Shown: one piece after another, positions 23,212 to 35,572 of the stretch
How the letters are laid out: the number at the start of each line of letters is the position of its first letter
How positions within the stretch are numbered: the stretch's first letter is position 1
From: Straminergon stramineum
Lineage: Eukaryota > Streptophyta > Bryopsida > Hypnales > Calliergonaceae
DNA length: 64,000 bases
Assembly: GCA_963920665.1 (NCBI GenBank)
Contig: OY987271.1
Coordinates: 8,249,350 to 8,313,349, forward strand
Reading direction: 5' to 3'
Notes under the pieces: generated by a model
Databases searched by the model: none
What the model was told of the DNA's origin: nothing
What the model saw: only the letters and a program-made list of their open reading frames with translations
Position numbers and translations under genes: made by a program

Positions 23212-26200
23212 ATGGCTCTTGCTCAAGGCGACAGGGTTTCTGAATCGGTGCCCCTCCCCAGCGGATGGTGCAGACCGAATGATAGGTTGCGAGCTTTTGT
23301 CTGTGCTGAGGCCGTTCTCCGTCCACAGAATTCAGACATTGAAGCATTTCTCAGAGGCGTTCAGGAGGAGTTTCCATTCATCGAGTTTGGAGACGTTCAT
23401 GTGTCCGTCGACCTGAATCCCGACTATGGATTCAAGTTTCTGGTGGCTGATGCAGCTGATGCAATCTTCATTGCATTTCGAGTGTCTCAAAACTTCAACA
23501 ACAGCCTTGGCAGCGCTCTGTGCAATTTTCCCTCTGGAGGTGACGTCGACAGCGCAGTTTTGACGCTTTCTCGCAACTTTCTGGGAAACGATTTGAATAT
23601 CCTCAGGGAACATAATTTTTTTCGTCAAGGGAAACGTATTGTATTTTGCGGGCACGAATTTGGGGGATCCTTGGCGCACATGGTCGTGCTGCAGTACTGG
23701 GCACCGCTTTTCAAATCCGGAGACAAAGCTGTAAGCATCTAGTGACGTTTTCCGTTCTTTTGCTAAGAACTTCATGTTTATAGGCTTTTAGCTTTCTCTC
23801 TATATCCTTCTACGTAAGGAATCATCCTTACACAACGTTCGTTTCCTGGGATAAATTATTCAGATAAATTTTCCTCTTGTTCGGTTGCACATTATAATTC
23901 AATCTTTTGATGACATAGATTAGCACTACTTGAAATCTTATCCTGCCAAGCATACCTTATATCAATGTACTATCAGTCGCACATGTACATGAATTCGTAA
24001 TTGAGATTCTATTCGAATTTCGCAGAGTTGGTGCTTAACATTGCATTGAGGTGCACTCACCCTTTGTTTGCTTGCAGCATAAGGACCTGAGTGAAATGAT
24101 CTCGATTGCATTTGGAGCACCATACATATGCAGTAGCACATACGCTGAAGAAGTCAATCGCCATAATGAGCTGAAGTCTCATTTTTTTGACTTCGTGCAC
24201 GAACATGATCCGGCGCATTCTATCCTCTGTGGCCACGATCGTGATGGAGTCTCTACGGAAAATGCTGGAAGAGGGAGTAATCTTCAAGTGGTCAGAGTCG
24301 GGATGTTGAGTGGAGTTGCAAACGAGGTTGCACTCATTCGAAAAGCTACAACTCTGATGAAACGCACTTACAATTCGACCAGCCTCAAGACTAGCCAGGA
24401 GGCGAAATTCTCCCAAGTAGGCGAGAATAGTGTCTTGAAAGGCTCAAACTCAACCGCTTCACAAGCAATTACATGGTCACGGGATACGTTTTTTAACTCA
24501 TACAAATCCGCATTACTTGAATTGGCACAACCCACTAGCACAAGCAAGCCTTCAGATCCAAACTCGAAGCTTGTCCTCCGCGTCACGACACCAACCCCTG
24601 CGGTATGCCTGTGTCCACTTCATTGAGCTTCTGTCGATATTAATTTAATCCCTCAAAGTTAGTCTTTATTGACGTAGTAAGAGTCATGTAGCGATGGGAA
24701 TACTGTCTGTCGAATTTTCGAATTACTCTGGTACACATGAGTCTTTCTCCAGTAGGACAGTCATGTGTTTCATCTATTCTGATTTTGATGAAGTATGAAG
24801 TGTGGCTTTTTTGGTCCTGGATTCCTGGAATACGGCAATCTTCTGGTCATAACTAATTCAAGTGACTTTTGGATGTTTCGAAATGCGTGTAACCTGGTCA
24901 GATTTTCTTGACATGAGGTGTTGTTGATTTTCATACTGTATCCAGATCAAGTCTGCTAAACTGATGGCCATGGATTCAGGAAGATTCGTCCACATCGAGG
25001 GAAATAATTTTCTATTTCTTCGAGAACCTGTCAAAATGAGTGGATTGGTTCCTTGGATAACCAAAATACAAACTGACACTGAACTCTATATAGTTGAGCC
25101 TCCCCAGACTGATGTCAAAAGCGAAGGTAATGACATGGAGAATGCGTTGTCTTTCATCGCTCTCAAGACTGCCTTTGGAGAAGCGAGTCACCTTATTTCG
25201 GAGGTGAGTTTTGTTTGTATATTGAATGATTCTGAAATGAATTTTGGGTAGTTGCATGAGGAATGGTTTATCTCAGGTTTATTTTCTATTTTCTGTTTCC
25301 TTTTACTTTATAACGAAACATTACCGATGATTAGCTCAGATTCTGTTGATTTGATTTTCGAAATTTGGAACCATTTTCCTTACATTAAGCTGTGGCATGA
25401 CGTAGATAGTTTTGTCTGCTGACTACTGTAATTGCCTGAAGCCTAAACCAGTTGACCTTCATACCTGTTAGGCATGCTTTGACTATTAAATTAGAGCAGT
25501 GGTTCACTCTCTTCAAGAGTCGAGAACGTCAATTTAGTTATCCCTAAAATTCCCGAGGTATCATATTTTGGTGTGACCAAACTTTGAAGTTAAATAATAA
25601 CTTACCAAAGTATTAACCCGGATATTTCATTACAATGGCGGTATTCCACAAACTTGGCACTTTTCAGTTTAGATTGGCTGTCTGAATTCTATACTAGTCC
25701 TAGACTTTAGGGCTAAACAATGAATTGAATGGAAACATGGTAGGTTTCATATGCCATTTCAATGGAATTTTCCATTATTAATTTTGGCATTTTCTCTTTT
25801 TAGTTGAGTAAGAGATAATTTTAAGCATCGAAAATCATATTTTGATCCAAAAAATTTATGATTTTTCTATTGAAGATTTTGAACTAGGGTGTTAAATGCA
25901 AATATTGATATTTTTTTTAATGTTAAAGCCTCTTGGAGATGAGCCTTAAATACAATAAATATTTTAGAAAAAATCACATTGGAATTCCTTGAAAAAATCT
26001 ATAGAGTAGATTTTGAGAAGCTTTACTTCAATTATGGTTATACATATCCTATACCTAGATCTCATGTTTTTATCATGACCTCAATTTTAGTTTTGACATG
26101 TAAAAAATGGATTGAAAGAATTCAAATCACTTTTATAGTTTAACATCCTCTTGATCAAACATTATAATCTTTCAATCCATAACTAATGTATTTTTTTTTC

Positions 26201-29200
26201 TTGTTGATCCATAACACATATAATTTGAATTTGTACAATTACAAAAAAATTGACAAAACCTATCAAAACTTATTCATTTGGTTTTATTTTGAGCAAACTT
26301 CAAGAAGCTCATAAAAGGCATTGGGCATTTTAAGGGTTAAATTGATAGTATTCTAGTACTTTGGCATTTCTTAGAACACATTTTCTGATATATAAATCCA
26401 TACTAGTCCTATGTCTTAAATGTTTAAGACTTACATATATGTCACAATTTTTGGCTCTGGAATTGTGCCAATTTAACGAAATTGATTTCATGCTCATTAC
26501 CAAGGTATGGTTGGCTCAGGTCTTTACTTCTCACTTGGGTTAATAGGGAATATATTCTTCCTACTTCTCTTAGTGTATTCAGCATTTATATAATTGTTGC
26601 AAGACTGCCAAATGACTAGGTTTAGGGTGGTTTCAGATGGGTGAATGCAGACGTACTAACTCATTTAAGCAGTTGGGGGCCTACATATATCTTGCAAATT
26701 TGCACAAGTAATCATCATTCAGATTTCAAATGTCATTGATGTTGGATGAGGACAGTGAAATAATATAGGCAAGCATTTTGCTCTGTGGTGTACAGGATGT
26801 TTCTCTTTGTAGGATTACTAATTTTTTGTTAGTGATTGCATCTGTAGAACATGTCAGGTGGACCACCTACTGGAGTTCGTAGATTACTTTTCAAAATTGT
26901 GCAATCTTTTGTGGCCTTGGCCAGTGCACCCTTGTGCATAACACAGAGTTCAGACGTGCTGAAGGATTTGGACAGCATTGTACAATGTAACATTCTACTT
27001 GCTTTTTCACCAGACTCAAAATCTGCAACAGCCTTGCTGAGAAGCTATAGTTTTTCATTCTAGCTGCTTGCCAGAATCACTATTTCATATTTAAATGGAA
27101 TTGTAAGTGTTTCTTTCCTAGGCTGTCAAGACATTGCTGATTTTTTTCCCTTAAAGTGGTGTCAAACTGTCAATGTGCACCAGGTGTACCACACTTGAAA
27201 GATGAAAGACTCTCCATAGTATTGAAGGAGATAGCTTATGGTAATGACAAAGAAAATCTCGAAAAGAATATCAACAAAATCAACACCATGGGTAAAGAGG
27301 TGGTAGAATTTCTCACAAGAAGGTGAGTTGAAGGTTAAATATTTTCAAGACAGAACTTCTGATTTCTGGTTAGCCATAGCTTTCAGGTGTTGGTAGAAGT
27401 CTTTCTGGTGTTGGAAGTCATCATTGAACAGTGGCAATGCATGCATTTGGAATGTCCAAATGTGCATGCCAAAAGTTCATTTTATGGACTTGTACTGAAC
27501 ATAGAATTCACGTTTTCTTAGAATTTTTTCAATTAAAAGTTACTTGTCAAATAGAGGAAGACCCCATTTTTTAGAATGGGTACTCAATAACCTCTAAGAT
27601 TCGAAAAATCTAATATAAGTTTTAAATTGTCAAACCCACCTTAATGAACTTTAGTCACATGATTGGATCATTACTCTCAAAGTTACGCTTGAAAAATGCT
27701 TCAACAAGCAACGTGTGACAAAAAATAGAAAAAATGTTTCAAACTTGCCTATTTTTCAATATATGGATTAGAGTCAATTTGTAAAGTATCACTTTTATTT
27801 TAGGGAAACTTAAGTCAAGATGACAAATTGCAATCAAAGACAAGAATCTTTTGGGGTGATAATACAAAAAAATAGCTAACCAAAGGTAGATGCATTAGTG
27901 GCAATTACACTTATATTTAACTTTGATTTTGGTGTGTTGACACAATTCTAGGACTTTGTCAACATGGTGAATTTTTTCTATTTCACATAGAAGGTGTATG
28001 AATTAAGCTGCACCATGGTGACAAAAGTTTGAATTCATATTGAGCTAGCTCCAATGACACATTTGGATCATTCTTGCACCGTCCACATGCTAAAAGGTTC
28101 AAAATAGTCATGTATTCTATGTGTATAGTGACATACTCAAGCATGATAAGATTTAGATGTAAAAATGACCTCCACATGAGAGATTTTACATGTTGACTTG
28201 TCAATCCAATTCTTTCTATCTACCTATCTATAGAAGTTGAATGCAGTACCTTATATGTTAGTATTGTTCTCCACGTACCTTAAAGCTAATTATTTCCTTC
28301 ACTGTCTGTTTTTTGTAGTTGTAATATAGAATATGAGAAGACTCTGCCAGTCAACTTGGGAATTGCTCTGGGGGGTCTCCTATTGCTTGGTGGTCTGACC
28401 TTACTACCAGTGTCGGGGATTTTCTATGTTTTTAGTGGGGTTGCCACTATGCTCACTCCTGGCTGGGTGTCTGCCGGCGCTGGTCTAGCATCTACGATTG
28501 TGGCACTTTACATGAGTAAGAATGAACTCCTGATCCCTGAGTACTGTGCAATGCTGGAAATTGCAATCCAAGAGGCACAAAGTTGGCAAGGTGAAGGTCA
28601 AACATCTCAGTTTCCAGAGAAAACGGAGGTCGCATTGGAATCCTTGCTTGTAGAGGAAGGTAGAGGTGCCCAAACTTGGGGTTGTCTTCGTGGTAGTTTG
28701 TAACTGGGTTTTCGTTTCATAAAACAATCATATATCATCGCAGAACATATGCCAAATCATAGATTGACTGAGAATTATTGTCAACTTTGCAGCCGAGTTA
28801 CTGAGGAAATTGTTAGTATTTTCATAGCTTTGATGTGAAGTGGTGCACATCTCTAATCCAATCGAGTTTTCTTGCATTTGCAACTCAGTTGAACACAGTG
28901 GGAGCCGCCTGACGGATATGATGGAAAGTATCCACAAATCTGGTGCAGAAGCACAAAATATTGTGTTTCGTTCCAAGACTTTTGAAGGAGCTACCTTAGA
29001 GTCGAAGAGCAATTTGTTACGACGGATGCAAATAGTGACAAAAACATTGCATACGTACAACACGAAGGTGAAAGATATGAGATTCGTGGGTATCGTTGGG
29101 GCGGAGGATGCTGGGAAGTCGACCTTCATTCGGGTGGGATAGGAAACCACTTTCAAACCTCTTGTCTTCAGATCCTAATTTCCCTATCGTGGTATGTCAA

Positions 29201-30067
29201 AATTTGATACTCCGTACCAGATTTCTCTTCTACGAGCTTGTACTGAACTTGCTTCTACTTGCTTACAGAAAGCTATCGAACACTCTCGGCGGCTGCGTAA
29301 TTCACAACTTTCTGATTCAGAGCTGCCCGATGTAGGCTTTGACATCCACACTACGGTGGTCAGCGCCTACGTACTCAAAAGCGAAGAAAATCTTTATCTC
29401 GTGGATTTTCCAGGTACCAATGGCACAGGTTACTATGCGGATGCGTGGGAGCAATTTACTTCGCTTCCCAGTTCCTGTGTTCTGCTCCTTGATTTTAAGG
29501 TACACCCACAAATTCTGCGTTTCAAAGGTTATTTTAGCTCACTTCTTCACAGATCACCAGGTTCTCAGTATTCTTGAAGCTCACGTTATTTCTTGGCAAA
29601 AGCAGCCGTGAGGGTGGTCAATTCTGAATTGCTACTCCAGTTTAAAATATCTTTCCGGGGTTGGTTAGCACTTCTTGTCATGCACTACCACTACGAAATT
29701 ATATTCACATACCATGCCTGGGCATTTGTGCATTCAGGATGACATTAAGAAGGATCAAGTAGAGATGTACAAGAAGATGAAACATGACCTGGGTTCAAAG
29801 GTCTCCGTTGTGTTCAATAAAGTGGACGAGAAGTTCACCCCTCGCAGAGAAGCCACTTACAATGCCGAGTATTTCGAGAAACAAAGGAATAGTACTGCCG
29901 AGATGCTTGAGTGCGACAGAAAGGATGTGCATTTTGCTTGTTTGGACCCAGATCCGGAAGAGAAACTCATCAAGTTGAAGAAGGTGGGCGTGCTTGATTT
30001 TGAGGAGCTTTTCAAGAGGGTCGCTGACTCGTTTGGCAAGAGGAATATTCTGTTCGGGACATCTTGA
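23212..30067 (+). CDS. Gene B: lipase-like pseudo-enzyme / membrane hairpin / P-loop GTPase fusion protein (about 908 aa)
   Basis: Nine exons: 23212-23730, 24078-24602, 24946-25203, 26848-26986, 27184-27322, 28319-28659, 28889-29133, 29269-29499 and 29738-30067. They have GT-AG introns and the same eight phases as gene A. The lipase domain aligns throughout, but the nucleophile elbow reads GHEFGG (147-152, Glu149 where Ser is expected), and the C-terminal block that carries the histidine in A is shortened, with Thr at the aligned place. HDPAH keeps an Asp. Residues ~538-565 and ~572-591 form a strongly hydrophobic Gly/Leu-rich hairpin, likely membrane-inserted. The GTPase part is intact: GAEDAGKS 711-718, DFPG 768-771, NKVD 826-829. 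So it should bind GTP but not hydrolyse lipids (inference). It is divergent from gene A, about 3.25 kb between start codons. Intron 3 holds a TTAA MITE. Confidence 0.85.
25542..26336. mobile_element. TTAA-flanked MITE inside intron 3 of gene B
   Basis: The left end TTAT-CCCTAAAATTCCC (25538 onward) and right end CATTTTAAGGG-TTAA (TTAA at 26337-26340) are mutated versions of the termini of the 1236-1881 element, and the interior matches that copy. An extra ~120 bp around 25620-25740 belongs to the short repeat also found in gene A. Its position within an intron should not affect the coding frame. Confidence 0.6.
26337..26480. repeat. Short MITE-like repeat in intron 3 of gene B
   Basis: It has inverted ends TTAAATTGATAG and GCCAATTTAAC, and internal motifs CTAGTACTTTGGCA and CATACTAGTCCTA shared with copies in and after gene A. 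It directly abuts, and shares the TTAA of, the TTAA-flanked element to its left. Confidence 0.45.
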
Positions 30068-33000
30068 ACATTCAGATTCTGCGTGATTTACTCCAGTTTT
30101 GAGGGGTTGACTATTAAATTCATGCACTTGTTATTAAATATATGTTTGGTCGATTTGGTGTTTCGTGTGCAAAGAAACGTTTTCAATTGCTGATGCCGCT
30201 GCAGTTGCGGTGCTTTTGGTTTTTCAATCGAGTTCATTTAATTTGCAGTAACCCAGCCTATTTGGGCGAGATGGTTCTTACAGCAGAGTCTGGACTTTTT
30301 CTCCTAGAAAAACTTCTTTGATGTGGCCGCATGACATTTTTTAGTGCACCATTTTGAAGGATTTGTTGCTCTAGTGGTCCATCCTTTTAATACTTCATCC
30401 CTTTGAAAGCTGAGGGTTTTGACTCGTGAGTTACAATCAAACCGCTTCAATTTCTCTACCTGAGGTCCTAACTCTTTCACAATGGCATAGTTTCAATTTG
30501 TGGCAAGTGTGTTACTGTCTATGGTTGTTGGCAAGGAAGCTGGAAAATTTAGAATGCCATTAAGGTATATAGATGATCATAAGCGATGACCACCAGTTAC
30601 CAACATTGTCCAAATATCCACACCTAAAAAGGGTCATGAATGGTCAAGGAAGGCACAGAAAATCCGACTGTAGAGAGGCTAAGCATTGAACAAGTGTCAT
30701 TTTGCGAATCCAGTAACAGTGTTACCTTGATTTATTATTGGGCACTCATCATCATCCTCAACCTTTCTGCTGCTCGACCTCAAGCTGTTTTGACGTTTAT
30801 TCCTTCAGCAACTTGTAACAGCAGGCTGGGCGGTTGCCCTCGTGCACTTTTCACTTTCATCCCGAAACCAAAGTGTACACTTCGCTCTGAATGAACAGCT
30901 CTAGATCATCCATGAAATCACTGAGCTATTATAAATAACTTTCATCTACAAATTGAGAAATCATTTTTTTGAGAGAAACGGTACTTGGCAAACTAAACTA
31001 TTCTTTTACCCATTTTTTTCTACAGTTAATTAGAGAATGCATATTTGAGTTGAGATTCTAACGAAAATTCTCCAGGAAAAATGTGCCTCGGCGTTTAGGG
31101 TTTACGGTAACGACCTCTTGACACTGAGGTCGTCTCTCCCGCCACTCCCGCCACTCCCGATGATTTGAATTGCGAATCGAAATTCAGAACGTACATCTCG
31201 CAGAGCTAATCGAAGTTGAGTACATGCTCCAGTTAACGAGCGATTTGCGTTCGAGTTTTTGCTGCTGATCAAACAGGATTTGGGCGACGGTGTTCTACAG
31301 CCTTTCTTTTTGACGTGACAGAGGTGTTGGAATTGCATTGAGTTACTTTCGAAAAGTTTCAATCGGTATAATTAAGAGAGGTGAAATTACATCTGCCGAT
31401 TGGGCTGCCGATGAGCGGCATTAAACATGATCATGCTATTGCTCCTGAATTTTAACCTGTAACCTCAAATTCATTGGAGTCAGCGCGTCGCAATTGTAAA
31501 TTAGCATCAATTGCCCGGCTGGATTGTCCATTTCCGGTAGGAGCGCCAATAGCTACGTCGAGTCGGTATTCTTTCGTCGATGCTGTAGTTTGTTGCAAGG
31601 TGCTGCTCTCTTCGACGCTATTGAACCCTAAATTCCCAATCCAGCAAGCCATTTCCATGGAGATGTCATGAGCACTCGGTGTGCAATTCAATGCTGGCAC
31701 AGTTTGCTTTGAAGAAAATTCAGTCATTGTAGCATCAGTTGCAATGGAGCTCCACATGTGATAGAGTCCGTCGCGGAGTAATTTGGTGACTGACGATTCG
31801 TGAACCCGCAGGCGTTGCATCGTTTATACAAGAGCCCGTGCCGTGTGCATGTTCGCGCTGTGCAACCGCTCCGCGAATAAAGTATTGTGCTTTTGTATTC
31901 TGCATTGCAAAATTTGGCAGTCGGATAAATACGTCTCATGCTGCCGACGTGCGACAGCGGAAGCACTTCGATGTACTCTCGAAATTTATGCGACGCTCTC
32001 TATGCCAATGGTAAGGTCTTGATCAAAATTAAGTGGCTGCACATTGGTGATTTTTGGATTGATTCTAGGAAGTACCTGATGTCTAGTCCGTGCATGTTAT
32101 GTCATCATGCTTTGATTTGGAACAGAGGATTGATAACTATCATACTGTGTTCAATTTTGAACGGGTCCTTGATTTCTGTTTCTGACACTGAGATGTCTGT
32201 GTTTTGCATCTGCGATCGTTACTAGTGATTTTCAGGGATGGGTGAGTGGATATATGCTTACAGATAGAGTCAATTCATGTTGTTGATCCTGTCGGAGACC
32301 AAGTACATATATACTTAAATAGGATGTTGGGCGCACGTAAATACTTGGAGTTCTCTGCAGATTCGTAGTGTTCTAGTGGAGACTCGTCTCAAACTGAGGC
32401 TGATGCCGTGGCAACATGGAATTCTCATTTTTCGAATGAAATTGTCTCAAGCGGCCCGGCTTTAATTTGGAGAAAGTCACACGAATTAAAATTTCTCCGT
32501 CTACTTCGACGAGCGATGTTGTAAAATAACGTACACATGCCAATGAGTGACCGGTCACATATGACTTCGCATTAGCACTAGTTTGTCATTCTGTAGGTAC
32601 TATTGAAATCTTATTATTTTGGAAATGGTGAATATTAATGTAGCTCATTTCCAGGTACAATAAAAAAAATTAAGGTTTTCCGGAAAAAGTTGTGACCTTT
32701 CTCAATTTGAGTTCACATAAGTTTGTTGTTGCTTTGAATAACACACACTTGCCCACTCTAGTCCCCAATGTTCACATGAAGAGATCATGTTGCATTTGAG
32801 AAGATGTACCATGGCAAGAGTAATAGAGCTTTTGGAAACAAAAAAAAAAGGAAATAAAATATGTCTCAATACAACGGTGTTAGTATGTGAGCCCAAGATT
32901 GGAAGCATTGAGACTACATTATAGGTACCTACAATATAGATACTACACATTATAGAAGGTGTATGTATCATAAACACTTATAATTTGGATATTTGTAACA

Positions 33001-33287
33001 TATATGTACCCTCTAATCATAGACAATTTTTATGGTATATATACCTACAACATAGGTGTGTAGTATTTTAGGCTCATGGGCTCACATAATAGCAACCCTT
33101 TGTGTCTTAATAGAAAAACACTACAAAAATAAATTCCAAAAATTGGAACCTAAGAAAAAAATTCACTCCAATATTTATACACTAAAAAGTTCAATGACAA
33201 TTTTTTGCTTTTTTTATATTTAAATATGCTAGAAAATATTAAAGCATTCCAAAATACACAACAATAATAATCCATTTTTAACCTCTA
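30068..33287. other. 3' flank of gene B and intergenic region, no supported gene
   Basis: The part to about 32600 has ordinary, less AT-rich composition. Two minus-strand open frames (31362-31102, 86 aa; 31820-31452, 122 aa) contain no motif I recognise. GGCGTTTAGGG-TTTA at 31089-31103 resembles a single, inverted end of a TTAA-type element. From 32640 onward the DNA becomes very AT-rich. Confidence 0.4.
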
Positions 33288-33291
33288 AAAT

Positions 33292-34347
33292 CCCATTGTT
33301 CCTTTGCGGGACAAAGTAGATTTTGGATAGGCTCCTAGAGTCTCAATTTTTGTCATGATTATTTGAAAAAAAATTTGAGGACAAAAAAATATATTAGCTT
33401 TAGGGGAATATAATTTTTATTTGAATTGGTACATACCTAGGAACAAAAGTTATGCCACCCTAAGTCCAAAATAGGGTTCACTTGGCAATCCAAAAAAACC
33501 AAAAAAATTAGAAGAAAACATTCAAAAGTTTGTTTCTTATAGAGAGTGTTTTGTCTAAATAGAAAGATTTGATTAATTATGTTCGGACTAGTGATGAGGA
33601 AGTGTAGGAAATCTAAGCATCTTCTTTAAAAAATAACTTACGAAATGCAATTTTTCATGCAATTTTTATAATTTTATAAAAATATTGACAAGATTTAGTT
33701 TACTTGCTAGAGCAATCTCACCATTGGGATTATTGTGTTTCAATTCCATCTTAGACCTATTAATGATTTAGTAGTCTTGTCTACCTTGTTCCTACTTCTA
33801 TTTTAAAAAATTTTAAATCAATTGTTTTTGTTTGTTTTAATTTCCTAGACTTTCAACTAAATTCTTCACATAATTTTTTTAATTCAATATTGGTAGTACA
33901 AAAATTTTAAGTTGAGAAGATTCAAAGCTTTAAACTCAGAAAACTCATATTGAGTTCCTGGTGTTAAAATTCCCATTGAATCTCACTTTCCCGGTGTTAA
34001 AATTCCCAGTGAGTCTCACTTTCCCGGTGTTCCCAGTATATTACACATTGGGAAAAGTGAGACTCACCACGAATTTTAACACTGGGAACCCAATATGAGT
34101 TTCCTCTAAAAGTCTAATAAAACAAGGTGCCAAAAAAATATTTTTCTTCACTTCAAATGCAAATACCTTGCAATCTATGTAGTCAAAGTTTCTAAAATTT
34201 CTTTCACTCATCCTCATACAAGTCTTCTACAAGATCCTATGATTAGATGACAGTGTGCAAAAAAACAATTTTTTTTTTCTTTGGGAAATAGAAATAGCAA
34301 TTTTGAGTGGAATTTGATGAAGAAAAGGTCTTAGGATTGTTCGGGGT
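33292..34347. mobile_element. TTAA-flanked MITE with nested fold-back, 1056 bp
   Basis: TTAA lies at 33288-33291 and 34348-34351; the left end is CCTCTAAAATCCC and the right end GTTCGGGG. The interior is related to 36563-37459 and 60437-61380 (shared CCATTGGGATT block and ACAAGATCCTATG block). It is about 160 bp longer than those copies, which equals the fold-back insert at 33940-34108. Confidence 0.6.
33940..34108. repeat. Fold-back inverted repeat
   Basis: Arms of about 55 nt pair: AACTCATATTGAGTTCC with GGTGTTAAAATTCCC on the left, and their inverse (AATTTTAACACTGGGAACCC, AATATGAGTTT) on the right. The left arm is followed by a second copy of its inner half (GGTGTTAAAATTCCCAGTGA), so one arm is partly doubled. 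It could form a long hairpin RNA if transcribed. Confidence 0.75.
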
Positions 34348-34774
34348 TAATAACTTTATGGACATGAGATTTCACCAAAGAAATTGTAGAAGAATACTTT
34401 GGGATGTCTAGAAATGCATGTACAATAAGGGCTTCTTTACATCTATGTGAAGGACAATGAACTTACTTCATTCAAAATTCCTTCAATAAATACTTGTTCC
34501 TTTAATAGAGGGTGAACACACTGTCCACATTTTGGAGTGAAAATCATCATTTCAAACTCATTACAACACTAAAAACCTCTAGAACCTAAAGTGTGATGAA
34601 TCACAAAAATTGATTAATAATTAATAAACTTATTTTAGAAATTACACAAAATTAATGATTGATTTAGGCAATGCTACATTCACTTTCAATATGAATTTCA
34701 AGTATAACATGCAAATTCCCCAGAAATTATGCTCAATTTTGTATTGGGCATGCAATGTGTGACACAAAATAGTA

Positions 34775-35362
34775 CTCTCTCTATCTCAGAATAAATCCCA
34801 GATTTTCTAAATTTGCTTGTCTCAAATTAAATTCAATGTTTTAGTTCTTCATGGAAATCTCTAGATTGACAGAACTTGAATCACCAAGCTTATGATACTT
34901 GAATTACAAGTCAATCACCCTTAATCCCAGTTTGGTTGAACTTGTATTCCAAACTCTAATCGCATTGTGTTCTTCTACATCTTCCTCATTGTGTTCTTCT
35001 GCATCGTCCTCACTGTGTTTGTCTGCGTCGTCTTTGCTGTGTTCTTCTACATTTTAGCCTCTGAAGAATTTGGAACTCAATCAACATTGAATGGAGAGAA
35101 TCTCATTGAAGTTAAATGCATGGGAGTTAGAAGCAGGAGGATAGAAATTCATCGCACCAGAGCCACTTGTAAAAAATGATGGAATTGTCAATTTTGAAGT
35201 GTTTTTTGAAAATGATCGGCTTGACTTTGGGGTTCGAAGCTTTCAGGCATGGTGGGGTCACTAGAAGCTCCTAGAAGTATGCATTCCTGTCCAAATAGGA
35301 GCATCTTCCACTTGAATCCAACTTTACAAGGAAACCCCAGATTTATTTTGAGACACAGGGAG
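34775..35362. mobile_element. Stowaway-like MITE, 588 bp
   Basis: The left end CTCTCTCTATCTCAGAATAA followed by ATCCCAGATT is mirrored by an inverted right end (CTCCCTGTGTCTCAAAATAA read inward). Both sides carry TA (34773-34774 and 35363-35364). The CTCCCT start, about 30-bp inverted repeat and TA duplication fit the Tc1/mariner-related Stowaway group. It carries a 24-bp tandem repeat inside. Confidence 0.75.
34964..35057. repeat. 24-bp minisatellite within the Stowaway-like element
   Basis: There are three and a half units of a ~24-bp motif of the form CATTGTGTTCTTCTGCATCGT-CCT. On the minus strand it would encode an acidic Glu/Asp/His repeat, and on plus a hydrophobic Phe/Val repeat. I do not regard either as a gene. 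Confidence 0.7.
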
Positions 35363-35572
35363 TACAATGTTTCATGCTTTCATCCATGGACGGCATTTTA
35401 AATCCATCAATGAAATTTGTATAAGAGGTGATTTACCTGGACTAAATCATGAAACTCCTTGTTGTAACAAGGGCAGAAAACAGGAAAATCTTTTTTTTAA
35501 TAAAACAAATTGATGTCCCTCCCTTGCAAGACAATCATTAATGATTGTGAAGACCTAGTTTTATTCATTTAA

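Noticed and set aside
22751..23347. 198-aa minus-strand open frame across the start of gene B
   Set aside because: Antisense to the conserved 5' block and first exon of gene B; low-complexity Lys/Gln/Thr composition without motifs.
34967..35179. Hydrophobic 70-aa frame that looks like a membrane peptide
   Set aside because: The hydrophobicity is a by-product of a 24-bp minisatellite inside a MITE.
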